Assembly: GCF_000485595.1 (NCBI RefSeq)
Contig: NW_014577083.1
Span: 39,668-91,784, forward strand
Reading direction: 5' to 3'
DNA: 52,117 nucleotides
DNA from: Priapulus caudatus
Taxonomy: Eukaryota > Priapulida > Priapulimorpha > Priapulimorphida > Priapulidae
This document shows positions 14,301-28,403 of the stretch, piece after piece. The notes under the pieces are model-generated. The model ran no database searches and was not told where the DNA came from. It was given only the letters and a program-made list of their open reading frames with translations. The first letter of the stretch is position 1, and the number at the start of each line of letters is the position of its first letter. Position numbers and translations under genes: made by a program.

Positions 14301-14332
<32 letters not shown>

Positions 14333-14442
14333 TGTGTGCGCGCGCGCGTTCATTCGTGTGGGCATGACGTGTGCGTGTGTTAGCGTGCGTGAGTGCGCGC
14401 GCGTGAGGAGCTTGTTTGAATGAGTATGCATGCATGTGTGTG

Positions 14443-14482
<40 letters not shown>

Positions 14483-17400
14483 TGTGTTTAATTTGTGAAT
14501 GTGTCTTGTCACTTTTACGAGGTTCTTGGTTCTTGTTCGACAAACAGCAAGTAATGAGTAGTCAGTGAAATCGTCATATATTATAGCCTACATCAAGTTA
14601 CACTTGCAATTTGATCCAGCGATCTGTATGTAGCAGCACTAACAAGCCAGGTATATATATATATATATTACGACTCGTGATTAAGCGGCTTCGTATTTGT
14701 TGTAATTGCTCGTAGTGCAATTACTGCAGGGATTTGTTTCCAACCTAATTAATACTACCCCGGCATGTTAACTACAGTGCGGAATGTAGCTGGGTAGTGG
14801 GTGGGTGGTGATACGGGATACACAAGATTGGCGCGTGCGCCTGGGGCGGGGTGTAGCTACTGCATGTGTACACACGCACGCACGCACGCATGCACGCACT
14901 CACGCACGCACACACGCACACATGAGTATATGTATGCGTATGAGGGTGCCGAGTCTGTGGGGACAAGGGGGTGTGTACGCGTGTGCATATGTTTGTGTAT
15001 TGTGTGTGTGGTGGTACGGGTGTGCATGTATATGTGGAGTTATATGGGAGGTTCTGGTAGATGTGCGTTAGGATATGTGACAAAGATGTGTTATGAAGAC
15101 GTGAAGCTCTATGCTTATGGTCGGTACGATTAGTTGTGTACAGTATGAGTGTGTGAGTGTTCGTGGTGAGAATGCTTCGCCTGGGCTGGCGTAGAGGAAT
15201 TCAGCTGTATGTATCTCTAGCATACCACTGCGCGAAGTATGCGCACGTAAATAAACACTCGACGGTTATCGTGTTGATTTCGTTGCACAGTGTGTGCACG
15301 GGCCGCCACTTTTCACCTGCTGCTATCCCTCTATAACCTTGTTTACTCTCCCTTTTTCTCCCCCTCTCCCTATTTCTCTCACTCGCTTCAGTGTGTCCCC
15401 GATGGACAAGTCCCATCGCCTAATCGATACTCCTATACCGATTCTGGCCAAAAACTTGCCTAGTCTGTATTTCAAGACAGTGCATCCATCCACCACGCTT
15501 GTAAGCAGTGCAGTCCAGTGTGTAGGTAGGTATACACTGGCTGTAAAATCTTTTTCGAATCTGTAGCCGGCAATAGAATAATTCCAGATGGCGGTTCCTT
15601 GAATTCAATAACGTGGCAAGAGAGAGATTTACATCGCAATTAAAAGTCTACTAAATCACCTCTCATACGTCTACACGCAAGTGAATTAAAGATTCTTCTT
15701 TGCCTTTCCTCATATGGGTGGTCTTTAAGACGTAAGTTTCGCAGAGGCGGCGTAAACAAAAAATAATATTTAGTGTATATATTAGTAACAGCTCGTAGCT
15801 TCTGGCTGTGCGCTAGACTGGATCACAGGCACTTGAAGCGTTTTAATAAAATATATACGCAGAGGTCGTGTGCTGTGCACGGCGCCAGTTAAATATATAG
15901 TTAACTATATATTTAACTGTCGCCGTGCATATAGCACACGACCCCTGCGTATATATTTTATTGAAACGCTTGAAGTGCCTGTGGACTGGATCCCCTCTCT
16001 CTGGATCTCTCCACCTCGTAATGGATCCATGGTTTGTGCAGAAACAACAACCCTGTTTAGCTGTGAGTGTGACCGCTTCATCCCCCCGATCAGCAAGATA
16101 CGAAGATTTGTACTTTACAATTTTTCACCAGCGTATTATAAATGCTACTACGTACACCTTGCGTTGCTGGAGAGCCTATTATTGATATACGCAGGGGTTA
16201 ATAATGACAAATTATGACAAATTATGACAAATAATGACAAATGGAATAATGATTTTGTTACTATGGATATGAATTTGACACTATTAACCCCTGATATACG
16301 TTCAGCGGAGTAAATCAACCGCAGGCCAAGACCTTGAGCTCGTCAAGTTGGTTATTGACATTATGGAATGAGACTATTCATATCGGAAAGCAATGGGTGT
16401 GAATCTATGCTGTTTGGCGCTGCCTGTTTGATAGTTTACTGGGGTGGGGACGGATTGCAGAAAACCGCGGAGCGAAAAAAATGCGACGCTGAAAGTTGTA
16501 AGCGGTAGCTTAACAACGTGGGTAAAAACGTGGTTGCTGATAGCTGCAGCTCTGCTATATAGACCTATACTAGGGAGCCGGTGGTGGCCTTCGCGCACGG
16601 TAGCAGCCAGCCAGCCAGCTACCGCCTCGGGGCATTGTACGTGAGCTGTGTGTAAATGTTTATCCATGACGCTGTGAGCTGACATATGCCGAGGTGTGAT
16701 GCGCAGCGACAGATACCGTACATGTGGCTGCCACGGGGCTATTAAACATTAATTGTGACCAGAAGCTCGAATGTAAGTAGCTACACACCGCCGTAGGAGC
16801 CACTGTAGAGCCAAGTGCAATAGCTAATCAGATGATGAGCTGTGCTTGTACGTAGTACGACGTTATCAGGAGTCTATCAATATCTATTATATATTATATA
16901 TTATATATTATATATATATTATATATATATATATATATATATTATATTGATAGACTCCTGACGTTATTGTAATATGGGTTAGGGTTAGGGTTAGGGTTAG
17001 GGTTAGGGTTGTGGTTTCACCTGGTAGCTGGCTGGCTGCTTCTGCTGAGAATGCAAATTTATGCATTTCATTTGAATCGCGGCTTGACACGTTTCTGCTG
17101 CAGCTGTAGTATCTGGATAGTTCTGCGTCTAGACTTGCAATAAGCAGCTCCCTGAGCAGAGTGCAAGAGAGGACTGCCCCTCAGATGTTGCATTTGGATG
17201 AACGGTGGTCGTTATGACACATAAAGTGATCTCTTAGGGGAATGAAAGTGCGCTCACTCCTCCAATCCCTCTCCCTTTCTCCCTATTATTTTCTCTCTCG
17301 TGCATATGACAGTGCCTTTTCCTCTAGTACGTGTAATATCTACGATAGTATCACAACACACATGTGTGTCATCGGTATCAGTTCGCAGTTAGTGCAGTAT

Positions 17401-20400
17401 AGTTACACGTTAGGGAACAACATAAGTAGTAGTGTTCTAACCTATTAGGTTTGGTAGTGTAGTAACCCCTTAATAGTAGGAACTGTAGTGAGTTCGTCTG
17501 ACGGTGCACATAATAAATAATGTGTTTAAATTAATTAATTATTTAATTTTAAATAGGGTGTTAATTTCGTGATGCCCATTACGAGATTCTCGCACCATTA
17601 CTGATAATTATCATTAATAATTTCTATGTAGTTGAGGGCTCAGATGGTTCGTTATAGGATATCAAGAGCATATACATTTACTTTCTAATTATTCTCACAT
17701 GTCATTAGGTTCTTGTCGATATACCTGTATTATTAAGGTAGAGAACGCATTTTTGGAAAAACTCTTCGGGAATACGTCAGTGGGTATATATACATTTATT
17801 TACTGTTTAGTGAAGTAAAACAATTTAGTATATTTGGCTTCGCGTTAGCGGTTAGATGCTTCTTTGTCCTTATCAGAGTTCTTATTCAACTTCTTAGTAT
17901 TCCTTCTTTGTTCTTATCATGTATTATTCCTCGCATTATGTTGCAGGGTGTCATGGTTTGTAGTCTTTGGCAGCGATTCACGTTCACTCTTTAACCCATA
18001 TACTGATAACATACATAATATTGACATTCACATTGTAAACACTCATGTAAATTAACTGACAGTTAGCAAGTGCGCCGCGCCGAAACGTAAAAGAAAAACA
18101 AATATGTGTGTTTATTGTGCGTCTTGTTCTTCCGCATTTTCTACATTTGGTATTTCTTTTTGTGTTAAAAAACCTATTGACCTATGTCACTATATATAGG
18201 TCGGGCAAGATTAATGGTGGCTGTCATTGGACATGTAAATCTTGCAGCAAGACTGTATGGGGCGCTGGGGAGGTATGCGACGTGCAATGCACATACCACA
18301 TACAGTAATAACCCGCGTATAAGAACATAGATTTTAAGACATGTTACTGTTAGGCTAAATTTCCCATTTAGACCCTTTCATAAGAACCTGTTTTAGGCTC
18401 AGATTTTAAAGTAGGTTCTTAATTTTTCATGCAGATGAAGACTTAAACAGAAACACGCATCTTTTTGCATGTTGTTTTGTTTCCTTGGATACATACTGTA
18501 TCATACAGTATGGTAAGCACTGAAAAACTTACACTGTAGCCCATCATGGTATTAATTAGCAAAAATTGCAGTTCTTGTAAGAAAATTTTAACACAATTTG
18601 AATCAAGTATAAGCGTATACATATTAAAGTAGAAACAATTAAGAACCTATTTAAGAACCTTTTGAGCCTAATTTTTCAGTAAGCACCATTTATATAAGAA
18701 CATGTTGAGGCTAACTTGGAAAAATCTATGTTCTTATACGCGGGTTATTACTGTAAGCAACCTTTATCAGTGTATGCGCCTTTATCAATGCTCCTCGGAG
18801 CTACTTAGCTCAGCTTCGTCATGCATAATAACCAGTATGTGCGTTCATCCAAAACAATGCTTGCAGACAAAAAACATTATTACATAATGAATAATATAGG
18901 CAGTGTTTTTACTCGCTAATTTTGAAAGCTTCGATTCCCTGTAAGGGGCCCCGATTGCATGTGTGCCAAAGACTAATTAACCGTTTGCAGTAACTATTCG
19001 CCTAGAATCACCTTCTATACGCATGTTTCCTGTTGCATATCATTGCATTTGCTATTGGTAGGACCTGCTTTTTAAATATAATGTAGACAAGAAAGTGTGA
19101 CATTGGTGATAGTTCATTTTTACCACATAGCCTAACGATAAATACCTTGCTCGAGGCGCTCAACGTGTGTTTGCCCGTGCAATCGCCATGTCAAACTGCG
19201 GGCAAATTCAGACAGCTCAGAGGATCATTGTAACCTTGAGAGTAACATTACTGTAATGGTTCTAATTCCTATTTAGGCAGGTGGGGCGGTAGGGCGGAAG
19301 GGATGGCGATTCAATAAACAACGTACCGACCTTTGAGCGTCTGCCTGATGGCGATGTCTTATCGGTTAACATTGTTATGCCCATGTCAGTGGCATATCAG
19401 CGACCCACCTGAAATCCAACGTCTGATCAGAAGAGATACGTATAGATCAGAAGTAGATAATAGGGAAATCGCCTTTTATCTACTTCTGGTATAATCGATG
19501 CAGCATCTAGATACATATGATCATGAGTCCATAATAGAATTTTGTTAATCTTGAAAGTTCATTGTCGGATTTCTTTTAAAACATTAATAACATCATTGTT
19601 CATAGTTAAATCCTTAAATTATTTACCTTGACAGTTTCAGCTGTCGTTCTGACAGCCATCTTCAGAACTTAGTAAGTTCTTCAGAACTTAGTAAGTTCTG
19701 AAGATGGCTGTCAGAACGACAGCTGAAACTGTCAAGGTAAATAAGGCCATAATAAAAATATTGTTTGTTTGCCCTCACCCGACGACCCGCCAAAAATGGG
19801 CCGACTCAAACATTTTTATTGATATTTACCATTCTTTTTTTTATACAAATTGTATCACTGTACATTATATAAATCTGTAGGCAATACATTATATGTACCA
19901 ATCAAAACAAACATTCAACATAAAAGGTATCCCCACACAAGCACACCCGAGCATGTAGACACTATGCTGAATTTGTAAAAAGACCCCCCTCAAAAAAATG
20001 TTAAGCCTACCTACCTACCCAAACTTTTCAGCCTGGGTCGGGTGAGGGCAAACAAATATTTTTTTAATTGTGGTTTAATTTAAGGATTTAACCATGAACA
20101 ATGATGTTATTAATAGAATTTTGTTATTATGGACTCTTGATATGATACATAGATACCAAGAGTAGGCCCTACATAATAGAGGTCTCTATTATGTACTATT
20201 GATAGATACATAGATGCATATAGATCAGGAGCTAATAATGACAAATTTGTCATTATTAGCTCCTGATATAGATGCGTATAGATTATTTGATGTACAAGCT
20301 GTTGGCTGCTGCCGGGAAAACTAACCGGCAACGTTGTTACAACATCCTGAACTAGACTGAGAGCAGCTGTGGGAACTAGGCGTAGCGACAAGCCGCGGAT

Positions 20401-20728
20401 GTGGCACTTAGGGTGCTACAGCCACTGCTATATAAAACGTTATGTCCTGTCTGTAGGGTGTAGGCCTATATTTAGTTCACAGATGCTATTCAAGTCGGTG
20501 AAGTTCAGTTTCCTGCATCATTGTGTAGGAAATGCGATAGCGCGCGCGTGTGTGCGTCCGCGTGCGTGCGCGTGTGTGCGCCCGCGTGCGTGCGCGTGTC
20601 GCTGTGTGCGTCCGCGTGCGTGCGCGTGCGTGCGTCCGCGTGCGTGCGCGTGCGTGCGCGTGTGTGCTTGCACGCGTGCATACTATCGTTGGTCCGTATG
20701 TGCATGCATGATGTGTGTATGTATGTGG

Positions 20729-20760
<32 letters not shown>

Positions 20761-21082
20761 TGTGTGTGTTGCGCGCGCGTTCGTTCGTGTGGGCATGACG
20801 TGTGCTGTTGTGAGCGTGCGTGAGTGCGCGCGCGTGAGGAGCTTGTTTGAATGAGTATGCATGCATGTGTGTGTGTGCGTGCGTGCGTGCTCGTGCGTGC
20901 GTGCGTGCGTGCGTGCGTGTGTTTAATTTGTGAATGTGTCTTGTCACTTTTACGAGGTTCTTGGTCTTGTTCGACAAACAGCAAGTAATGAGTAGTCAGT
21001 GAAATCGTCATATATTAGCCTACATCAAGTTACACTTGCAATTTGATCCAGCGATCTGTATGTAGCAGCACTATACAATGCC

Positions 21083-21118
<36 letters not shown>

Positions 21119-24100
21119 TTATATATATATATATATATGCGATACTACTATTTGTTCATCATAGATTCCGTCGTGTATTCACAATGCAACGGCTTACAAA
21201 TAATCATTCCACTACTTGATAATTCTCAAGTATTATTAGTGGTGAAGCCTATTTTATAGTGAGTTTTCATCATGCATATTGCATGTGTAGCATGAGTCTA
21301 ACAACCCCACCCCAAGCCTTGCTAATATAAGCAAAGCCTGTTATAAAAACCAAAGGAATCCAGGTGCAACGGCACTATATGGTCCATGAAAAGTTAGAAG
21401 CTCAAAACATTGCAGCCTATTCTAGTATGGTGGCGCAGAATACGCGTTTTCTATGTAAATGTCGATCGTATCTCATATCAAGGAGTTTTGTGAAATATTT
21501 TTTGCAGTTCAGTAACAGCTAAACGCCCGTAAGATGTGCAAGCTATCGCCGTTGATGTAGATACTAGTAGCATATCTCTCCAGTCGACTCTTAACGTAGA
21601 CTGTGAACTGTAGAAAGGATTTGCAGGTGCCCAGCTAGTGACTTTCACCGGTATCCAGATAGATGCTCATACGATTGCATCGCATATTTCAATCACTATA
21701 AGTAATCGAGAACACCCAATGCTTGGAAGTGGTAGTCACACTTCAATTGAATTAAGGACATCCATTTCCCTAGACTCATGGCAAGAGGTTGAAAGCTTTT
21801 TCGTCGCTCAATGACGTCACAAGTGTCGTCACGTCCGTACGGACTCAAACTCCTGTTTTAAGGTGCATTGTGACCCTAACCCTAACCCTGACCTTAACGC
21901 CAACTGGAAACCCTAACCCTAACCATAACCCTAACCCTATTAAAAAAAAAATTGAACATTTTGTGCAGTTGACACTGTGACGTCATTGAGCGACGAAACA
22001 AGCTTTCAACCTTTTGCAGACTCATGTGTAGATTGTGCAAGAGTACTCATGTGTAAGAGTTGCAATCAATAATCTACAAGCGCTTTCTTTGGCTGGTTTG
22101 TGAAATAGTTTTCTCATGTGTATGTGCGTGTGCGCATGCAGCTATGCAGCTTTTAAATAATATAAATACAACGTAGTTTCTACTTAGCGTTCGCTTTAAT
22201 GGGTCAGTCGCGAATAGCGTTTGAATAGTCGAATACATCGCGACTGGGCGGTTGCTGTTTACATGCACCGTATGACGTCATGACCAGGGAACTTGCATTG
22301 CCTATATAACATTCTCCCTAACGATAGCTGTTACAAGGCAGCTGGAAATCTATGGTACAGTGGCTGTAGGAAACTCGGGAACTGACTCGCTCTATCTGCT
22401 AAAGTCGGCTGTGGTAGTCATGTAATAGTGACTGGTAGAGAAGGAATGCTGCATGCATATTTGGAGATGGATGCATGGCACTTCTGTGACAGCGTGTAAT
22501 GAACAGCATTCCAGGCTCATAGTGAAGCCCTTCTCAAACTCCATCCATGTGTTCGTGCAACACGATGGACAACAACGATGATTTTTAATTGCATAGCCAT
22601 TCCGAAATTTAGACCGTTAAGTGTCACCCTGATCACTTTTTTGACCCACGCCCTCACCGCATGGTGTAATCAGGAGTGTATAATATAGACTAATATGGTG
22701 TATAATATAGTATATAATATAATGTATACTAATGAACAACTGCGTGGCCTCACCAGATATGACATGTTGCTGCATATCCACCATCTCACGTAGATGAACG
22801 GATGCCGATAGTATACTATAGTATTATTAGTATATAATATAATGTATGATATAGTCTATATTATACCCTCCTGGTTTAATAGCTGGCAACGTCACTAGGG
22901 CTTCTGTTTTTCTGCTGTGCTGCATGCTTTGCTAGCAGCTAGACTGATTCTATGCCACTTTCATTCTTGCAGAGTCTTTCCGAGCGTTACCGAGCAAGAT
23001 TTGCGTCTGACCCCTCGCCTGCGTCCTCCGAGCGCGCCACTCCAGCTTCCAGACCGGTTAGCAGTAGCTTATCCAGCTACGAGCAAATAGAAAATGAATC
23101 GAAGAAAGACTACAAGAAGGTAAGAGTCTTTTGCGTTTTGATGTGGATTGCATTCGGCAGAAAGTAAGGGTGAAACTATTCTTTCTTATGAACTTATGGG
23201 GGGAGTGTTATGAAGAGTTAGGTGTGTCTGGAAAGAAGAAATTTCTACTTGAAGTGCTTTTTTCTGCTTTATACTATTGTGGTCATGTGTCTACCACATC
23301 TTTCCACCTAGTCTCTAAGCTTCATGTATAAACTATGTTGAAGAATAAGATAAAATATAAAAAGGATGATCAATATTAAAAGGCCTAGAACTATTCTAAA
23401 ACTACTTCTGCAACAATAAATATTACGAGTGGTGGAACGAGTGGTGGTTTTACAATGCCAAATTCTGTTTTCCACTGAGATTCACGATTGTTGCTGGAGA
23501 ATGATTGCGTGGGACAATCTGCCACATTTAGCACCCACTTTCCATACTGTTTACATATTTTTGTTCTCCGGCGCTGCAAATGATGTCCAGAAAAACAGGG
23601 TGTTAGCTGATACTAAAGTGATACCACCCTCTCGTAGTGTACGATCTAGACGCGAATTCTACATACAAAAAATTCACTTGGCATGAGATCCCCGTGCAAC
23701 AGCTCCTAGTGAGATATCCTAGCTCCTAGTGTATCTCATTGTAGTGACTACTATCTGCGTGGGGTTACAGCATTGGTGTAATCTAGTCTACTTAAGCGGG
23801 GGACACACTATGCGAATTTCACCGCGATCAGATCCGCACCCGCATGCGATAAATTGAGCGGACACACTACACGCGATCTATTGTCGCCACACGGCTCCAG
23901 CCATGGCTGCAACAGTCATGTGATCTCTGGTGAAAGATGGCACGTGATTAGCATACTGATCAATGATTCGCTGCATTATAACATCGGCCGGCTCGATTTT
24001 CGCTTCCACGGACACAATGCGAATCTGTACGCAGCGATAAAAATTCGCAGCGAAAATATCAAACATGTTTGATAGCTGCGAATTTCGGTGCGGATAATAT

Positions 24101-27100
24101 TCGCCAGCGCTTGAGCGCACACACTATGCGAATTTTGCTGCGATTTTAACAATCGCTGCTGTCGTGCGAATAAATTCGCATGGTGTCCCCTGCTTTATCC
24201 ACCAGCTCCACAGACGTTTAAGAGGGCTGGTTTGGCTGATCATTATCATCGCATTGTGATCAGTGATTCAATGACATTATCAGTTCATAATTAGGTAATT
24301 ACCCTTACAAAAATTTAAGCAATCCACAAGCGATCGAACACATCGATTGCTTGTCGATTGCTTAATAAGCAATCTCATCCTATATCAGCATTAATCAGCA
24401 TGTATTTTTGGGATAATAATCTATCATGCAGTTGTGTTTAAATTAATTCATAATTTGAGGAATATATTTTGAGCAAGTTGATGTAAATGAAACTGTTCGC
24501 AGCTTCTTCGCTGAAACCACGTAACTGTGCAGCAGCAGAAATTTTGAATAGAATGATACTGTAAGTACCAATGAGCGTTACACAGAGGTGTATATGGTTT
24601 ACCAACTTATTACTCAAAATATATTTCTTGAAATTATAAATTAATTTAAAAACAACTGCATAATAGATTATTATCCCAAAAATATATGCTGATTAATACA
24701 ATTCTACATTAGCTCGTTATATGGAGTTTTCCGTGGCTAGTCTCATGCGTCAGTATGCACATAATGTCTCTATGACGTCTATTGATTCACTCGTTACCTC
24801 GCTGCTAAGTAGATATCGTTAACTATGCAACATGTATCATTATAAAAGTGTCTGGTGTGTCCCGAGCTCTGACGATTAAAGCTGCTAGTATCGGAATGAT
24901 TAGCGAATGCAAGCGTATGCGAGTTTTTTGGCACACACGTCTGTTTCGGTATCTTCGTTTACTGAAGCCCTGCTTGGATCTTTTTCTGTCGAACCGCGCG
25001 TGCCGATGATTTCACTGCCTTATAGCAAGTTCTAGTATGCCTGGAAATAGGTAGTGATCTAGATAGTGACAGAAAAAACAAGATTCAATAGCTATGTATG
25101 TGAGATAGATGTAAATTGATGCAATAGATGTTCATATTTTTTCGTGTCATTTGCCACGAAACATTGCGCAGTTAATATTTTTTGCTACTGCGTTTGTAAA
25201 GAAGGAGTGGGGGGAATGTAGAAGCTATTCCACAAGCGTCAGGCATGGTGGGCGAGTGATGGATGATATAGAAGGACTGATGGATGACGTGACAGCCGAA
25301 TCCGCATAAATATGAAAGCATAAACGAAATATGAGTGTTTTCTTATTTATTAAACATTAAACAGAAAATATAGAAAAATTAATCTCTCTTCATCATCACC
25401 TAGATCTCAAGCGCTTCTTCTTGCCTTGCTCAAACCTAGCTGCGTCATATATATTATTTATTGGTACCTGACATAATATGACATTATAAATCTGAAGAAG
25501 ATTACAGTAACATAAAGTTATCTATACCTTAGTTTGTGGCAACGTATATAAACTTTTTAACCAGAAAATTGCTCATCTGATTTCATGTTATTTGAAGAAC
25601 TTGTTTGTAAAAACAGTTTCCCCTTGGCCCCGACATAAAGTCTAGCATGCAACGAAATGTAAATTGATTTGCTCATCCCGTATATAGTTATATCTCGTTA
25701 TTTCGATGAACTCAGAGAAGGTGTGTGTTGCTGTGAAGCCATGCTCACTAGATGAGTCATCTTTTGAGTGCTGAGGATGAGGATGCGAGGGAAGCTGTGA
25801 TGTCACGTGCAGGCATGCCGCCAATTATACATGCGCCTATGTTGTTTTTCAGCGCTACGCGTGCCCACACAGAGTGCTTTTAATTCAGGCTACCAAAAAT
25901 GGAGTCCATGTCTGGGTATCGGATTCGTGCCGGATCGGCCCATTCACCGTGTCGGGGGTGGGGGTGGGGGAGTGCGCGCTCCGGGGTGGGCGCATGATGG
26001 AGCGTAACAGCAGCGTAATGGACACGTGCCGCTGGTTTATCCAAATATTTTGTGCGGTGAGAAGCTGTGATGTAGTCGAGATTGCGAGAGTGCTCACTGC
26101 CGCCGACCAGACCGCGTAGGAGAGTGAGCGCAGCGTCGGTATACAATCAGCAGTATGATAGAGACCGCACACATTCACGCCTGATTAGCTGCTGGCGAAA
26201 CTTCGTACTGGCAATAAATTAGTACAAATTACTCGTGGATGCGACAGTGTGAGCGTACACGCCCGAATCGCGTAAAAACTTGATCACGAGTTCGTCTCTG
26301 GGTCCGTGTGTATGACGTGTTTTATCAGGCGTGTATAATATAGAGTATATAATATAGAGTATATAAGAATCTCTATATTATACACTCCTGGTGTTATCGT
26401 ACGCTGGTTGCGAGGCTGTGTATATGGTCGGTATATGATTGCGAGTGATTATAATTACTCGTCGCCATATTTCACCCCCCCCCCCGTCGTTGAGATCCTT
26501 TGTCATTATCAGGTGTAATAATGACAAATATGACATTTTTTTTTGTTTTATTATTTTATTTATTATATTTGTTATTGTATATGCGCCGTATATATATATA
26601 TACCGCAAAACGGGCGTTACTGATAAAAAATTCAGTTGTCATAAAAATTATGATGGTGATTGCAATTATGCACACGTAAAATGTCTCACCTCAGTTCAGT
26701 CTGTCCCCGTGATACTGGTCTTACTGCATGACGTTATGTTTTCTACAGATTCAACGAGATTTATTGGTTAAAGTCTATAAAATTAATTGTTTTCTTGTCT
26801 TAAATCACATTTTGGTTTTTTGATATCGTAGGACATTCCACATTCGTTTTTCGTTTTTCTAGCTTCTGGCTTTTGGATGAGTATTGTACGTGCGTGGGAA
26901 TAAGTGGTTTCGATCTTTCTTGCTTACCATTTCTTGCAATTCACGCGCTCGTATGTTGATTTTTGTTTGTGGTTAAATAGCAGGATTAAAATTGTTTTCA
27001 AACTGCCACACAATAAACATTTACCAATATTGCACCATTTAGGACAGTGATATTTTACAAGAATATCAGTTAATTGCGCGTTTATAGCCGTGTTTTGTGT

Positions 27101-28177
27101 TGTGTATACTTAGACAAACAGCAACAAAGATTTGCACATCTGGTTTTCGCCGTTTGTAGTATTTGGCCCAAGAGTGTATATAATCAATTGAGAAGGTAAA
27201 TCGTCTGCCAGTTCGAATTCTTCATAACGAAACATTCCACGTTGGTGGAATACGGGTTTGTGGTGAGAACAACGCACGTTGATTTTTGTGAAGTTTAGTT
27301 AATAGTTGAATTTTTTAATGACAGCAAAAAAATGATACTGTGTATATGCGAGCTGGGGCTGCTTTATTGGATCATCACCACGAGTTAGTATAATTTAATT
27401 CTTAGAAATGAACGTTGTTATTGAGCGATCTAAATAACCATAATCAATGTGCTTCACAATTTACCAATACTCGTGTTCGGATGATCATTCTTTTGTCTTA
27501 CATAAGATAGCTAAGGTGCCCTCTTAGCCTTTTTCATCGCGATTTTACAGCGAAGTCGTGACTTTTAATTTGGCAGTACGTACACGCTGTATAAAGCTGG
27601 AGATATCGGGTCAGAATAACCGAAAAACTATATAGCAAAGAAGACGGACAATAGTTTTCAGAGAATTCACAGAAAATATTGAGGGTTGCAATTGCGTGCG
27701 GTAGAGTTTAGTAACACTAGCTGTGATTCAACAATAAAGACACCTGATAAATTAACTCGTTCGTATATACATGCTGATGTAAGCTATGCTCCGTACATGC
27801 CACCCTATAGAATGTGCATCACCGCATGTTGCTACACCGACGCATGACTGTCAACAGCCACCATGCTTCAAGCGTTCATATTTACCATTTATGTTTACAG
27901 TAATTCTCTCTCATATCAGAATTCCCACAAATACATGGGGAGGGTATTGAGGAATGTGTGTTTCGTCACTATATAGATATTAACTGTCGATATGTGAATG
28001 CGCAGCTGTACTTGTTTACTATCAATAGATAATAATACATGTGTATTGTTACAATACATGCACAATGTATTATTCGCGCTTGTTAATAGTATCTATACTC
28101 AATCTGTGAAGCGGTGATGACGCATANNNNNNNNNNTACTACTACTGCTACTGCTACTGCTACTGCTACTGCTACTG

Positions 28178-28209
<32 letters not shown>

Positions 28210-28213
28210 ACTG

Positions 28214-28254
<41 letters not shown>

Positions 28255-28326
28255 GCGAATATGACTACAGCTACTGCTACTACTACTTCTACTGCTGCTG
28301 CTGCTGCTACTGCTACTGCTAGTGGC

Positions 28327-28357
<31 letters not shown>

Positions 28358-28371
28358 CTACTGCTAGTGGC

Positions 28372-28403
<32 letters not shown>

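Larger units (their letters stand above)
12250..14668 (+). repeat. 2.4-kb duplicated unit, copy 1
   Basis: It starts TTAGCTCAGCTTCGTC and ends at AGCAGCAC..CCAGG(TA)n. It is near-identical over its length to 18805-21115, with single-base indels and different GTGC repeat lengths. It contains nested inverted repeats (12898-12939, 13076-13193, 13610-13654, 13679-13720). There is no ORF other than translated GTGC repeats. It could be a segmental duplication or a long non-autonomous transposon; no terminal inverted repeat is visible. Confidence 0.93.
11893..22972 (+). other. 11-kb MYPT intron inflated by repeats
   Basis: The region between exons l and m holds no supported coding exon. It contains both copies of a 2.3-kb duplication, several palindromic MITEs, GTGC microsatellites, a TTAGGG tract, a Tc1-type MITE and a Mutator-type MITE, all listed separately. 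A pyrimidine-tract acceptor at about 15370 opens a short frame, treated under rejected observations. Confidence 0.75.

Noticed and set aside
13896-14543. Long HART/CVRA ORFs on both strands
   Set aside because: Translated GTGC microsatellite; open in several frames at once because the 4-bp unit has no stop codons.
15366-15500. Strong pyrimidine-tract acceptor at about 15370 and an ATG frame MDKSHRLIDTPIPILAKNLP with a CTT|gtaagc donor in phase 0
   Set aside because: It could be an alternative first exon joining 22973, but there is no similarity to MYPT or any family I know. As an internal exon it gives a stop after 23 codons. Without transcripts it stays unsupported.
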